This document shows positions 1-12,683 of a stretch of 64,000 bases of DNA, piece by piece. This DNA is from Salminus brasiliensis (lineage: Eukaryota; Chordata; Actinopteri; Characiformes; Bryconidae). A program made the position numbers and the translations under genes. The notes under the pieces were generated by a model. It searched no databases and had not been told where the DNA came from. It worked only from the letters and a program-made list of their open reading frames with translations. The stretch covers positions 36,015,837 to 36,079,836 of the forward strand of contig NC_132893.1 in the NCBI RefSeq assembly GCF_030463535.1. Direction: 5' to 3'. Position 1 is the stretch's first letter. Each line of letters starts with the position of its first letter.

Positions 1-770
1 TCTGTGTTTTTTCCTTTAGCAAGATTCTCCTTTCCAGTCTATGCTTTAGAGAAGTTCTCAAACCTTGGTTCCTCATGCTTTTAATGAGGTTCTACTTTTG
101 GGTCTTAGTTCCTTATGCTTTTAAAGAGGTTCTCCTGTCAAATCTTGGTTCCTATTGCTTTTATTAAGGTTCTCCTATAGAGTATTAGTACCTCATGCTT
201 TTAGTGAGGTTCTCTTGTTAAATCTTGGTTCCTCAAGCTTTTAGTGAGGTTCTCCTGTCAAGGCTGGGTTCCTCATGCTTTTAGCGAGGTTCTCCTTTCA
301 GTCTATGCTTTAGAGAAGTTCTCAAATCTTGGTTCCTCATGCTTTAGTGAGGTTCTCCCATCGAGTCTTAGTACCTCATACTTTTAGTAAGGTTATCCTG
401 TCAAATCTTGGTTCCTTTTGGGTCTCCGTTCCTCATGCTTTTATTTAGGTTCTCCTTTCCAGTCTATGCTTTAGAGAAGTTCTCAAATCTTGGTTCCTCA
501 TGCTTTTAAAGAGGTTCTACTTTTGGGTCTCAGTTCCTTAGGCTTTTAGAAAGGTTCTCCAGTCAAATCTTGGTTCCTCATGCTTTTAGTGAGGTTCCTC
601 TATTGAACCTCGGTTCCTCAAGGTTTTAGTTAGGTTCTACTTTTGAGTCTCAGTTCCTTATACTTTTAATAAGGTTCTCATATTGAGTCTTATTTCCTTA
701 TGCTTTTAGTGAGGTTCTCAGTTCCTCAGTTTAGCCTCAGTTCCTTGTGCTGTTACGGGAGGTTCTCCTT
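1..770. repeat. degenerate ~40-bp tandem repeat
   Basis: About 18 diverged copies of a unit containing GGTTCCTCATGCTTTTA and GTGAGGTTCTCCT. Spacing between GGTTCCTCATG cores is about 40 bp. No gene seen; the array continues off the left edge. Confidence 0.8.
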
Positions 771-2150
771 TTGGGTCTCAGTTCCTCAGATAACCGGACC
801 TTACATTTCTACAAACCCAGAATCAAAATTCTTCTCCTGGTCTTAATCAGATCCAACATCCGTCAGATTCCCTCATCCAAATTCGATTTGTTAGAGGAAT
901 TAGATCAGCAGCCCCTTAAACCAACCCAGGTCACTCTGTGGACACCAGGACTTCACCCAGCACAGTGTTCTCAGAGTGTTCTGCAGATTGGTGTTTCAGC
1001 AGAGCTTCACACACTCAGAAACCTGGAGGGAGTCTGTGTTCACTCATGCAAATGAATGTGACACAGCAGCACTTAATTATCCTCAGGTCTCTATAGGACT
1101 CCCAGTTCAGAGGGGGTGCAGTACCCTGACTGGCCAGCAGACGGCAAAGCTGGAAAGCACAGAGCCGTGTAAAGGGGGAAACACTGATGGCTGTAATTTT
1201 GGGCTCACAGGCAAACTCATGACACACAGAACAGAGAGCACAGCTCAAACTAATCCACTTAGTAAAAACAGAGCTTACTTCAGGCCTAGCAAGGTTCTAA
1301 CCTGTAGAAAGACGTGTAATATCCCCACAAGGATCTGAGCTGAGCGCTGTGTACACAAGGCCGAACCGGGACATCCGTGTGCTGAACAGCACTCGTCTTA
1401 TTGTCCTTTATAGGTGGGGAGCTGTTTATACAGGAGTGTTCAGTTACACAGACCATAAAGAAAGCTGGAAGCATGTAACCTCATCAGAGCTACAGCTCTT
1501 TTTAGGATTAAAACAATCGAATTTACTGACTTTTCTTCTTTCCTGGAGTCTGAAATGTGCTTCTTCAGTTCTGCACTGGAGCTGCGAGGCTAACAGACGG
1601 GTTTATGTGGTTTCTGACAGCGTGTGACTCACTGTTATCTATAAACATGGAGTAAAGTACACCACGACGCGCCAAACAGTCAGAAACCAGCTAAGCAAGT
1701 CTACTGCAGATTACCGAACACCTCCACAAGCTCTGCGGAGACTGTGTGGTGATTATTCGGCTGCAACTAACCATCGTGTTACCATTGATCGTCACTGTAT
1801 TTTAATTTATTTGATCATTTAGAAAACATTAAAGTGAAGTTTTCATTTGAATTTAATCTGTCAACAATAATCATCACATATTAAACTCTAAGCACAATGC
1901 TGTTTTTTACTAATAGAAAGCTGCGAGCTGCGGACCGGTTAGAGTGCCCATGCCGACCCCTGTCCACCACCAAAATCACCTGAAATGGACACGCAAATGT
2001 CGGAGCTGGAGCTCAGAGCGACAGAAGAAGGTTGTCTGGTCTGATGAGTCCTGCTTCCAATAGCCTCTAATAGCTTCCTACATTGACACATCCTGATTAT
2101 TGATACTGTATTGATCATTGATAATGTATCAAATGCCCAGAAAACCTAAT
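771..2150. other. no recognisable gene
   Basis: Unique-looking AT-rich DNA with short open frames only. I saw no splice-bounded exon with known protein similarity and no tandem repeat. Confidence 0.5.
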
Positions 2151-2530
2151 TTTCCATGAAGACATTGATTATAAACGTACCGTTGGTGCTGGGAAACTTT
2201 CACAGTTTTTATGATGCCACAAATTCGACACAATTACATATCTCCCCCATTCAGCCTACAGTCGTTTAGCTCCGCCCATTCACACTAAAGTTTATATGGA
2301 CTGCAAAACAGGGCAGCCAATTAGAACAGAGCTCATTAACATGTATCATTCATAGACCAAATAAGTGGCTTTATGTAAATAGTGTTTCAGTAAACAAATT
2401 CCCAACAAGAAATGTGAATATGGAAATCAGAAGATACATGTTTTTAATTATTTTTTGTTTATTTTATAAACGAAATTTTATAAATACTGTTTTTATTTTA
2501 CTTTAGTGTTTTACTTGTTTTATAATTACA
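2151..2530. mobile_element. interspersed repeat, copy 1
   Basis: Nearly the same sequence recurs at 4190-4580: CATTGATTATAAACGTACCG, TTTAGCTCCGCCCATTCACA, CAGCCAATTAGAACAGAGCT, AATATGGAAATCAG. The two copies differ by scattered substitutions, so they are old insertions or an old duplication. Class not determined. Confidence 0.65.
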
Positions 2531-3499
2531 CATAATTGTATTTCTGAGTTTTAAATAGCCTTAAAGCCAGGATCTGCTGGAACGCAAGTCCTGAACGCAC
2601 CTTCAGAAGTCTGTAGAGGGAGCTGTTTCGGCATCACGAAGAAGAGCAATTGGTATTAGGCAGGTGGTCATAATGTTTTGTCTCATCGGTGCCAGGGTAT
2701 TAACAATAGGTTGAGGTGTCGGCTGTTTGGAAATATTCCTGTACATTAAAACCTGTGGTCTGTGTGTTTTTCTTAGCGGGTCATGTCTAATTAAGGAAAT
2801 AAACTAAAACATGGTGGAGGAGCTTTAAACAGTTTAAACACTCAAATATGAGTTTTTACTGAATAATGATGAATGTCTGAATTTCTATTATCTTCCATCG
2901 GCCACATCATCCTGTACAACTCCAGAAGCCATCTGTGTGAACTACATTCCTAAAACTGAACTGTTCCTTTAAAGCAGCAGTATGAAACAACTGGTATTTC
3001 TTGCTCCTGGGCTCCCCCTACAGTCGGTAGGTGTAATTTGTGCTTTGAGCCAGCACTAGAGCCACGTTTTACACATGCATTTCTGGACAGTGTGAGAGCT
3101 GCAGGAGCTTGATCTGAAGGTGGAGCAGCATGTGGGCGGAGGTGGTAGAGTAATACTACAGGATTTTACACTAATATGAGTCTATGGGTTCTGCAGCGTT
3201 ACACAGCAGTTCTGGAGAGAGGTTCTGCTGTGTTTAAGGTGGATCTGATACTGGATGATGCTCTAATAATGAATGTCACATGACCAAGTTTTTTTATTGT
3301 TGTTGTTATTGTTAATATAATAATAATAATAATAATAGTAATATTGCTAATAAACACACAACCCAATAAGAAACCTCACACGCCTCCAGTGACACACTCA
3401 CAACCTGCATGACGTCTGCACACACAGCAGCCGTATTAATAATCACACTGCGGATCGATCAGCTTATTAATAAGTTATTAATAAAACCCTGACACTTAC

Positions 3500-3573
3500 A
3501 GGCTGATGCTCTTCTGCTTCAGAGAGGTCGCAACCCCGTCCGTTTTCTTGTTTTGGGAAAAAGAGCCCCCCAT
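3500..3573 (-). CDS. putative first coding exon of an unidentified gene (myristoylation-type start)
   Basis: ATG at 3571-3573 opens MGGSFSQNKKTDGVATSLKQ followed by KSIS, then a strong donor CT|GTAAGTGTC at 3499. Met-Gly-x-x-x-Ser is the N-myristoylation consensus. The 74-nt exon ends in phase 2 and no continuation is visible downstream, so the gene would run off the left edge. A short first exon leading into a KSLSF-like sequence reminds me of alternative starts of TACC1, an 8p11 neighbour of FGFR1/NSD3, but this is weak. Splice-site quality and amino-acid composition are the only support. Confidence 0.4.
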
Positions 3574-3960
3574 GATAGCGCTGAGGCGTGTGTGTGTGTG
3601 TGTGTGTGTGTTCAGGCCCAGCTCATGTTGAGTTGCTGTCGAAGTCCAGCGGAGCAGCAGCAGCAGTGACACAGCACAGAAACACTCGGCAGCAGGAACT
3701 CAGCCAACTTCACACACACACACTTTCACTAACTCCGCCTACCTACCTCCTCACTCACTCTCTCATTCGCTCACTCACGCACACACACTCCATAATCAAT
3801 GAACTCCTCAAACACACACACACACACACACACAGTAATCAATAAACTCATCAAGTACAAATCATACACACCTCCATAACTCCCCCAAACACACACACAC
3901 ACACAACACTACCACCCATACACACCTCCACACACACCTCCACTAGTAATGTGCTGATAT
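3574..3960. repeat. CA-rich block beside the putative exon
   Basis: Several interrupted (CA)n/(GT)n runs at 3589-3611, 3713-3730, 3812-3832 and 3889-3905 separated by short unique sequence including CAGCAGCAGCAG at 3655. If the exon at 3500 is real, this is its 5' UTR or the upstream intron. Confidence 0.6.
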
Positions 3961-3984
3961 AAAGCTGTTATATTACACACACAA

Positions 3985-4165
3985 TTATTGATAATGTATT
4001 GATACTGTAATGATTATTGATACTGTATAGATTATTGATAATGTATTGATACTGTATTGATTATTGATACTGTGTAGACACTGTATTGATTATACTGTAT
4101 AGATACTGTAATGATATTGATACTGTATTAATTATTGATACGGTATTGATTATTGATTATATACT
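3985..4165. repeat. degenerate TTGATACTGTA tandem repeat
   Basis: Irregular repeats of ATTGATTATTGATACTGTAT, directly abutting the interspersed repeat copy at 4190. The same motif precedes the other copy at 2095-2130, so it is probably part of the element end. Confidence 0.6.
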
Positions 4166-4189
4166 GTATTGAATGCCTAGAAAAACTTT

Positions 4190-4580
4190 ATTTACTATTT
4201 TCCAGACATTGATTGTAAACGTACCGTTGGCTCCCCTGGGCTCTGTCGTCCACACAGGGAAATTTTTACAGTTTTTATGATGCCACAAATTCGACACATT
4301 TACATATCTCCTCCTATTCAGCCTACAGTAGTTTAGCTCCGCCCATTCACACTTACGTTTATATAGACTGCTAGACAGGGCAGCCAATTAGAACAGAGCT
4401 CATTAACATGTATCATTCAAAGGCCAAAACAGTGGCTTTATGTAAATAGTTTTTCAGTAAACAAATCCCCAACAAGAAGCGTGAATATGGAAATCAGGAG
4501 ATACATGTTTTTAACTGTGCTTTTTGTTTATTTTGTAATTTCTGTTTTTACTTTAGTGTTTTACTTTGTTTGTAATTACA
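4190..4580. mobile_element. interspersed repeat, copy 2
   Basis: Second copy of the element at 2151-2530 in the same orientation, flanked on the left by the same TTGATACTGTA repeat. The protein-like frames in it are not conserved between copies. Confidence 0.65.
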
Positions 4581-5089
4581 TGTCATAGTCTGACTTTAGA
4601 TGAAGGTTAAATAAGGAAATGAGAGGATGTAACATATTAGTATGATCATATGATTAGTAAAATCATAACGTGTGTGTGTGTGTGTGTGTGTGTGTCTTAT
4701 AAAAACTTCTTCTCAGCAGCTCTAAAACCATAACAGCTGTTTGTTTTGACTCAATGATAATCTGAAGCGATCGGCTTCACTCCTGCCAACAGTTCAGCAC
4801 ATGACAGGGGTCAAAGGTCAAACCTGTCTGCCTGCCCTGCCCCGCCCATCTTCTCCTCTCAGGCTGGGTGTGAAATGAAGCCACTCTGGAGAACTCGGAT
4901 CTCCTGAGAGAGGCTCTGAAGCTCCTCTAATGTGGGTCAAATCTCATTAGCTGTTCTTTTCTTGGTCCTCACCCAGATAATTCTCACCTCAGCTCCAGAA
5001 CTCAGCGCTCGGCTCCGGACCACACTGAGCAGAGCCTTTCTCCAGCTGCTCACATCTACACTGGAGGAGCACTCCAGCACAAACACAGT

Positions 5090-5278
5090 ACTGAGTAGGT
5101 TATTACGCAACCAGTGCAATGCAATCAAATCCTCACAGCAATGCTGAAAGTCTTCTTCAGAGACAGTAGAGACAGTCACTCCAACAGAAGCAGGATCAGC
5201 TCTTTTTAATCCTCTTGATTTCAGAAGAAACGAGACGTGAATGAGCAGGTGTCCAAATACTTTTGTCCACACAGTGTA
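5090..5278 (+). mobile_element. truncated ~545-bp TIR element (family of 22.0 and 61.8 kb)
   Basis: Contains the family core CAATCAAATCCTCACAGCAA, AGTAGAGACAGTCACTCCAA and the right terminus GTCCAAATACTTTTGTCCA. The left half is missing. Confidence 0.7.
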
Positions 5279-5299
5279 TTTTCGAAGATCTGCTTAAGA

Positions 5300-5640
5300 G
5301 CCTTTATGACCAATACCTAGCGACACCTTAGCAACCACCTGAGACATCACACCAACCACCTGGGGTACCATAGTAACCACTTAGCAAAACCATAGCTAAA
5401 ACCTAGCAACACCTTAGCAACCACATAGTGACACTATAGCAGCCAACTAGGATACCATAGTAACTACCTAGCAACCACTTAGCAACAACGAAGCAACCAC
5501 CTATGATACCATAGAAAGTACTTAGCAACACCACAGCAACCACCTGGAATACCACAGCAACCAGCTAGCAATCCCATGGAAACCACCTGGAATACCATAG
5601 CAACCATGTAGCAACAGCCTAGCAAGTGCCTCGAAGTGGC
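5300..5640. repeat. degenerate AGCAACCACCT repeat
   Basis: Loose repeats of ACCATAGTAACCACCTAGCA-type units of about 20-30 bp. Purely repetitive with no coding potential. Confidence 0.75.
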
Positions 5641-6287
5641 AAATCATTCCATGTTTCCTTCAGGACATGTGCTTTTCCTTTTCCAGTCCTTTGAGAAAAA
5701 TGATTCCATGGAAAACTTGGAATTCCAAAATTCCACGTTTTCCATGACAGGAGGCCCTTAAAACAATCTGACTGGTGATGACTAGCTTACATGTGGCAGA
5801 CCTACTGATGAGCTGTATAAAGAGCGGTCTGAAGGGCCAGCAGGTGGGGTGCGAGGGCAGGTGGGGTGCGAGGGCAGGTGGGGTGGACTGGGGCGGGGCA
5901 GGATCAGATCAGCTCAGGCCGGAATGCAAAAACACTCAGATAGCCATGCAAAGTCCTACACCCTAGCATGGAGAAACTCCACCACGTCACGACTCAAACT
6001 GGTTAAACTGGTCCTACTGAGCTGGAAAACCCCCGTGGTCCAGTCAAACACAAGCTCGGCTCTGCATTCAGAACAACACTGCAGAAAACACAGCGCGTCA
6101 CAAGGCTAATGCAGCTAACAAGGAATGGGAGCTTGTGTACACCAGTTAGCTCAGCGCTAACTGCAGGCCTGAACCATCACAGTCTCCTCAGAGCGGGTGG
6201 AGGTGTGCAGTGATCTCTGATAGACTGGAGTGCTGATGTGGATCTGACACTGTGTGTGAAGCTTACACACAAACAGACACAGCAGCT

Positions 6288-6289
<2 letters not shown>
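5641..6289. other. no recognisable gene
   Basis: Contains only a three-copy GGTGGGGTGCGAGGGCA run at about 5843-5885 and otherwise unique sequence. Confidence 0.5.
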
Positions 6290-6342
<53 letters not shown>

Positions 6343-6445
6343 GTGCTGAATAAGACCTGTCAATCAGGAGAGAGAGAGAGAGAGAGAGAGATCCTCACAC
6401 AGTGGTGCTACATTTCTAACCAGCTGCTAATTCTGAGTTGATGGG

Positions 6446-6498
<53 letters not shown>

Positions 6499-6600
6499 CC
6501 CTGTTAGTATTATAACAGTGTTATGGATGTTGGACTATCAACACTGTCTGATCAGAACACACACACACACACACACACACTCCATCATTACTACACACAA
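6290..6600. repeat. microsatellite cluster (CA)n and (GA)n
   Basis: (CA)n at 6291-6338, (GA)n at 6369-6391, (CA)n at 6450-6495 and at 6559-6580, separated by short unique spacers. Confidence 0.85.
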
Positions 6601-6819
6601 TCTGTATGTGTACCTCTCTCTCTCTCTCACTCACTCTGTCTCTCTCTCTCTCAAACCTGGAGCGCAGCAGAACACTGTGAGCACACTGACATCTGCTGGT
6701 CACACAGAGGAAGTGCAACAGACCTTCACACACAGGAATCAGACCTGTCAGGCCACTGATACTACTGACAATCAACACTTCTGCTTAACTGACAACAGAA
6801 GCCTGTCGATAATGAGACG

Positions 6820-7910
6820 CATGCTACAGACACACAGTCACAGACACACAGTCATACACAGAGAACACAGTCACAGACACAGTTTGACACTCAGTCACAG
6901 TTTGACATGCAGTTACAGACGCAGTCACAGACACACAGCTACAGACGCAGTCACAGACACACAGCTACAGACGCAGTTACAGACGCAGTCACAGACACAG
7001 TTACAGAAGCAGTCACGGACACAGTTACAGACGCAGTCACAGACACACAGCTACAGATGCAGTCACAGACACACAGCTACAGATGCAGTCACAGACACAC
7101 AGCTACAGACGCAGTTACAGATGCAGTCACAGACACACAGCTACAGACGCAGTCACAGACGCAGTTACCGATGCAGTCACAAACGCAGTCACAGACACAC
7201 AGCTACAGACGCAGTCACAGACACACAGCTACAGACGCAGTTACAGACGCAGTCACAGACGCAGTCACAGACACACAGCTACAGACGCAGTTACAGACGC
7301 AGTCACAGGCACACAGCTACAGACGCAGTCACAGACACACAGCTACAGACGCAGTCACAGACACACAGCTACAGACGCAGTTACAGACGCAGTCACAGAC
7401 GCAGTCACAGACACACAGCTACAGACGCAGTTACAGACGCAGTCACAGGCACACAGCTACAGACGCAGTCACAGACACACAGCTATAGATGCAGTCACAG
7501 ACACACAGCTACAGACGCAGTTACAGACGCAGTCACAGACACACAGCTACAGACGCAGTCACAGACGCAGTCACAGACGCAGTCACAGACACACAGCTAC
7601 AGACGCAGTTACAGACGCAGTCACAGACACACAGCTACAGACGCAGTTACAGACGCAGTTACAGACGCAGTCAGACATGCAGTCACAGACGCAGTCACAG
7701 ACGCAGTCACAGACACAGCTACAGACGCAGTTACAGACGCAGTCACAGACACAGCTACAGACGCAGTTACAGACGCAGTCACGGACACACAGCTACAGAC
7801 GCAGTTACAGACGCAGTCACAGACACACAGCTACAGACGCAGTCACAGACGCAGTTACAGACGCAGTCAGACATGCAGTCACAGACACACAGACAGTTTG
7901 ACATGCAGTC
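6820..7910. repeat. 1-kb minisatellite, CAGTCACAGACG-type 12/14-bp units
   Basis: Built from a few modules: CAGTCACAGACG, CAGTTACAGACG and CACACAGCTACAGACG, mixed in varying order. Long apparent open frames in all three plus frames (up to 497 codons) simply reflect absence of stops in the unit. The frames change register along the array, which argues against coding. Confidence 0.9.
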
Positions 7911-8550
7911 ACAGAAAATTATATATTTGGTATTTCATATGTCTGCTTTGGTTTTGCAGGATGGTTGCCGGGTATCCCAGGTGGTTGCTTTGGTGTTGCT
8001 CTGGTTTGTGACATGCACACTCAGTAACAGACCTGTGGTCTCCTGCTAACTGTGAAATATTGAGATCGCCTGTAATAAACTGCAGGTACTTGACAAAAGC
8101 ACTTAGCTGCAGCAGTTGAAGTACCTGTACTTAAGAAGCTCTGTAGCTGCCTTCACACAGAGACAGCAGACATCCGTGTTTCTGACCACAGGCGGCTAAA
8201 AGGAAGAGCTTTAAGGAACTGTGATTTCCTAAATTAGCGCTCCAGCGAAGCTCCTCTCAGCCTCAGGGCTGGGTTGGGGGGACGGGAGGAGAAGTGGATT
8301 TGGGGCTTTTCAGAAGCACAGGAGCATGAGCGATCCGGGTCTGGGAAACATCCCCCTGTTTACTCAACCTCGGCCCGAAGCTTCCTTTGGATCGCAGGCC
8401 CGCTTTACACATCGCTACACATGTGCAGGGTCACCACCGCTAATCTGCACCCTCACAGCCACAAGCAGTGTGCTCAGATTAGCTACGCTTAATTAGCATC
8501 TCCCATGTTCACATTCAACATCCATCAGCTAATCTTAACTTAACTACCTT

Positions 8551-10330
8551 AGCCTTAACTACCAGCCTTTCCTCACCGTTAGCCTTAACTACCAGCCTTT
8601 CCTCACCGTTAGCCTTAACTACCAGCCTTTCCTCACCGTTAGCCTTAACTACCAGCCTTTCCTCACCGTTAGCCTTAACTACCAGCCTTTTCCCACCGTT
8701 AGCCTTAACTACCAGCCTTTTCCCACCGTTAGCCTTAACTACCAGCCTTTTCCCACCGTTAGCCTTAACTACCAGCCTTTCCTCACCGTTAGCCTTAACT
8801 ACCAGCCTTTTCCCACCGTTAGCCTTAACTACCAGCCTTTCCTCACCGTTAGCCTTAACTACCGGCCTTTCCTCACCGTTAGCCTTAACTACCGGCCTTT
8901 TCCCACCGTTAGCCTTAACTACCGGCCTTTTCCCACCGTTAGCCTTAACTACCGGCCTTTCCTCACCGTTAGCCTTAACTACCGGCCTTTCCTCACCGTT
9001 AGCCTTAACTACCAGCCTTTTCCCACCGTTAGCCTTAACTACCGGCCTTTTCCCACCGTTAGCCTTAACTACCGGCCTTTTCCCACCGTTAGCCTTAACT
9101 ACCGGCCTTTCCTCACCGTTAGCCTTAACTACCGGCCTTTCCTCACCGTTAGCCTTAACTACCGGCCTTTTCCCACCGTTAGCCTTAACTACCGGCCTTT
9201 TCCCACCGTTAGCCTTAACTACCGGCCTTTTCCCACCGTTAGCCTTAACTACCGGCCTTTTCCCACCGTTAGCCTTAACTACCGGCCTTTCCTCACCGTT
9301 AGCCTTAACTACCAGCCTTTCCTCACCGTTAGCCTTAACTACCAGCCTTTCCTCACCGTTAGCCTTAACTACCAGCCTTTCCTCACCGTTAGCCTTAACT
9401 ACCAGCCTTTCCTCACCGTTAGCCTTAACTACCGGCCTTTCCTCACCGTTAGCCTTAACTACCGGCCTTTCCTCACCGTTAGCCTTAACTACCAGCCTTT
9501 CCTCACCGTTAGCCTTAACTACCAGCCTTTCCTCACCGTTAGCCTTAACTACCGGCCTTTCCTCACCGTTAGCCTTAACTACCGGCCTTTCCTCACCGTT
9601 AGCCTTAACTACCGGCCTTTCCTCACCGTTAGCCTTAACTACCGGCCTTTTCCCACCGTTAGCCTTAACTACCGGCCTTTCCTCACCGTTAGCCTTAACT
9701 ACCGGCCTTTCCTCACCGTTAGCCTTAACTACCAGCCTTTTCCCACCGTTAGCCTTAACTACCAGCCTTTTCCCACCGTTAGCCTTAACTACCAGCCTTT
9801 CCTCACCGTTAGCCTTAACTACCGGCCTTTTCCCACCGTTAGCCTTAACTACCAGCCTTTCCTCACCGTTAGCCTTAACTACCGGCCTTTCCTCACCGTT
9901 AGCCTTAACTACCGGCCTTTTCCCACCGTTAGCCTTAACTACCAGCCTTTTCCCACCGTTAGCCTTAACTACCAGCCTTTCCTCACCGTTAGCCTTAACT
10001 ACCGGCCTTTTCCCACCGTTAGCCTTAACTACCAGCCTTTCCTCACCGTTAGCCTTAACTACCGGCCTTTCCTCACCGTTAGCCTTAACTACCGGCCTTT
10101 TCCCACCGTTAGCCTTAACTACCGGCCTTTCCTCACCATTAGCCTTAACTACCGGCCTTTTCCCACTGTTAGCCTTAACTACCAGCCTTTTCCCACCGTT
10201 AGCCTTAACTACCAGCCTTTTCCCACTGTTAGCCTTAACTACCAGCCTTTTCCCACTGTTAGCCTTAACTACCGGCCTTTCCTCACCGTTAGCCTTAACT
10301 ACCAGCCTTTTCCCACTGTTAGCCTTAACA
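8551..10330. repeat. 30-bp minisatellite, 59 units
   Basis: Strictly regular 30-bp unit AGCCTTAACTACCRGCCTTT plus YCYCACCGTT. Units differ almost only at an A/G site and a linked CTC/TCC site, giving four main unit types. Because 30 is divisible by 3, the minus strand is open for 691 codons (8515-10590) with a decapeptide repeat around VVKANG. No known protein resembles this and I treat the frame as fortuitous. Confidence 0.95.
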
Positions 10331-10590
10331 ATGGCTAGTGTTTCCTCTTGCGCTACATGACCACACCTCTCCTTTCTGACAGCCTGGGTGGAGACGACCT
10401 CGCCCTCCTCCAGCTCTGAGCAGCCTGGAAATAACACTGAATAAATGATATGATGCAACAGGGAGGCAAGCTCGTATTCCTGACCATTCCTGGAAGTGCT
10501 TTGACGAGGATTCCTCCTCACAGGAACACTGAAACACTCTGTTCTCAACAGCTGCGGCGTTTCTGAGGCGTTTAGGGGAAAAACCTCCAA

Positions 10591-12141
10591 GAGCCTCTGA
10601 AGAGTGGGTGGACAGTAAAGGCCTTTGAGAGAGAGGCCAGGGGTCAGCCCGAAGCCTCTGGTGTGTGTATGGCCCGAGTCAGGAGGGTGAAGTGTGGCTT
10701 CTGGTTCAGTGTTCTGGTTTACACTGGGCGGTACTGGTAAAACCCGAGATCACAATATTTTCCAATGGTTGAAGATCTTTAAAGGAGCAGCTAAGATTAG
10801 TCATGTTTGGCATCAGAAGTGTGGTTCTTTAGGTAAAATGGGTAATGCTAGGCTAACGATGCTAACAAACAGGCTTAGACTGACACCAATGTCTCTTTAG
10901 AAACCATAGTTTTATTACAGATATGTATTATTACATGTGCTGTGATTACTTATTAGAGTATTTATTGCTAATATTTACAATTGAATGTACTTAGTTTATA
11001 TCTGAATTGATTTAGTTTTAGTTCTGATGTTGATTAACTGATTTACTGTGATTGTACCTTTAGTTTTATTAGACATTTATCAGTCAGTTATACTGGTTAA
11101 ATAATGACATTTATAATAACATTTCACTGCACTTGTATCACAGTTTTATTATTGATATTTATTATTAGCTTTACTGCAATATTTACACACTTGGCTGTTT
11201 ATCAGGTGGTCTTTGCTAAAATACAGATAAATAAGGTGGACTGATGCATACAGAGATGGTTCATGGTCCATTGCCTCTCAGCCAATCACACTGCACGCTC
11301 ATAAAACTATGCTATAATGTAAAATTCCGTACTATATTCTATTGTATTATTGTTTTATATTCTGTACATCATGTCGTTTTCCATCTAATCTATAGGGACA
11401 AACGCACATCACCTAACTGACCCACATACCCAATACAGGTCAGATCTCAGATCTGAGACACTGGCCAGGAGGGATCTCCACAGGTTCTCTGAGAGCAAGA
11501 ATCAGCTTGACGGCACTTCAGAACAACAACAAGATAAGACTGAAAAATCCAGGCAGGAATGTCTGACCGGTCTGTGTGATGAATCATGCAGTGGTGAGAG
11601 GTCGTGAGGAACACTGAGCTCTGTTCAGGTAACAGCATCAGGAGCTTAACTCAGAGGTTCTGAATGTAAACGCTGTCTGAGGCCTGTCCTGGTCCAGACG
11701 CAGGACAGCTGCTGTGCTTCAGTCTGTAAGGTGTCATTTTCCCCACGATGATTTAGCACCGGAGTCGAACCCACCTGATGTGCTCCAGAGCTTTTAGACA
11801 CAAAGAACTAAACAACAGCTTTAAGGCCTTAAAGCGGGACAGTGAACAAGTGACGCCCCCAAAAATGCTAAACACAGCAGCTAAGTGAAATTTGGTCTTT
11901 ATCAACTAATGTGAGTGATTTTAACTCATATTTCATATTAATGCCACTCCAGCATCAGTTAGCCGACTGGGTTCTCCTCAAGCTCTCCATGGGAACCCTG
12001 TCCAACGCTAGAGCCAAGACTAACGCTCCTCATATGACTGTATGATATTATTAAGCAGATTAATTCATGCATAGTTCTGAAATTTCTTACTGAAAAACAT
12101 TCATATAAATGCTAATATGTGCTAACTAGGACAGCAAGATG
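10591..12141. other. no recognisable gene
   Basis: AT-rich, apparently unique DNA with no exon-like open frame, strong repeat or RNA gene seen. Confidence 0.5.
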
Positions 12142-12683
12142 TAGGGATGCCCAATACCATGTTTTCCTTTCTGATACCAGAAACTTGTGAAGGATCTGCT
12201 GATACTGAGTACCGATACCGATACCTACTTAAAAATACTTAAATACTGGACAGCTCTGAATCCTGATATTTGAGTTCCACTGGTTACAGGTTGTGCTTTT
12301 GTATATCTGATCCTGAATAAGATTTAATAAGCTTGAAAGAACAGCGTTTACTGTTTGAAGAACTGTTCATAAAATAAAAGTGGCCACAATGCAGAAACAC
12401 GGGCAGGTAGGGAAGCAGAATCCGGCCCAGCTTCAGCAAACAGCTTTTAATCAGTGTTTGAATTCACATTTCCAGTTTAGAGGTTCTAGACTCGGTTCAA
12501 GACTAGGTTCTAAACTTCAGTGTTTCCTTTAAACAAACGGCTGAAACTTTGTGTGTAAAAAGAGAAGTGGGGTGGCCGTGAGCTTTGTGGTATCAGTGCT
12601 CTATATTGCCGATACGATACTGTGCGTAAGAGCCAGTATCGGCGCTGATACCGATACAGTGTCAGTATCGGTGCAACACTATT
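12142..12683. mobile_element. probable hAT-like non-autonomous element
   Basis: The left end TAGGGATGCCCAATACC and right end CGGTGCAACACTATTA are imperfect inverted matches of the TAGNGNTGCNCCGATA type. Both subterminal regions are full of CCGATAC/GTATCGG words. No transposase. No clear target duplication. Confidence 0.5.

Noticed and set aside
747-1627. Overlapping 92-120-codon frames near 1 kb
   Set aside because: No recognisable protein, no repeat conservation, composition like non-coding DNA; frames overlap on both strands.
6518-8049. Open frames up to 497 codons over the 6.9-7.9 kb VNTR
   Set aside because: All three plus frames are open and translate into His/Thr/Gln/Arg repeats. The unit simply lacks stops; no splice or start context.
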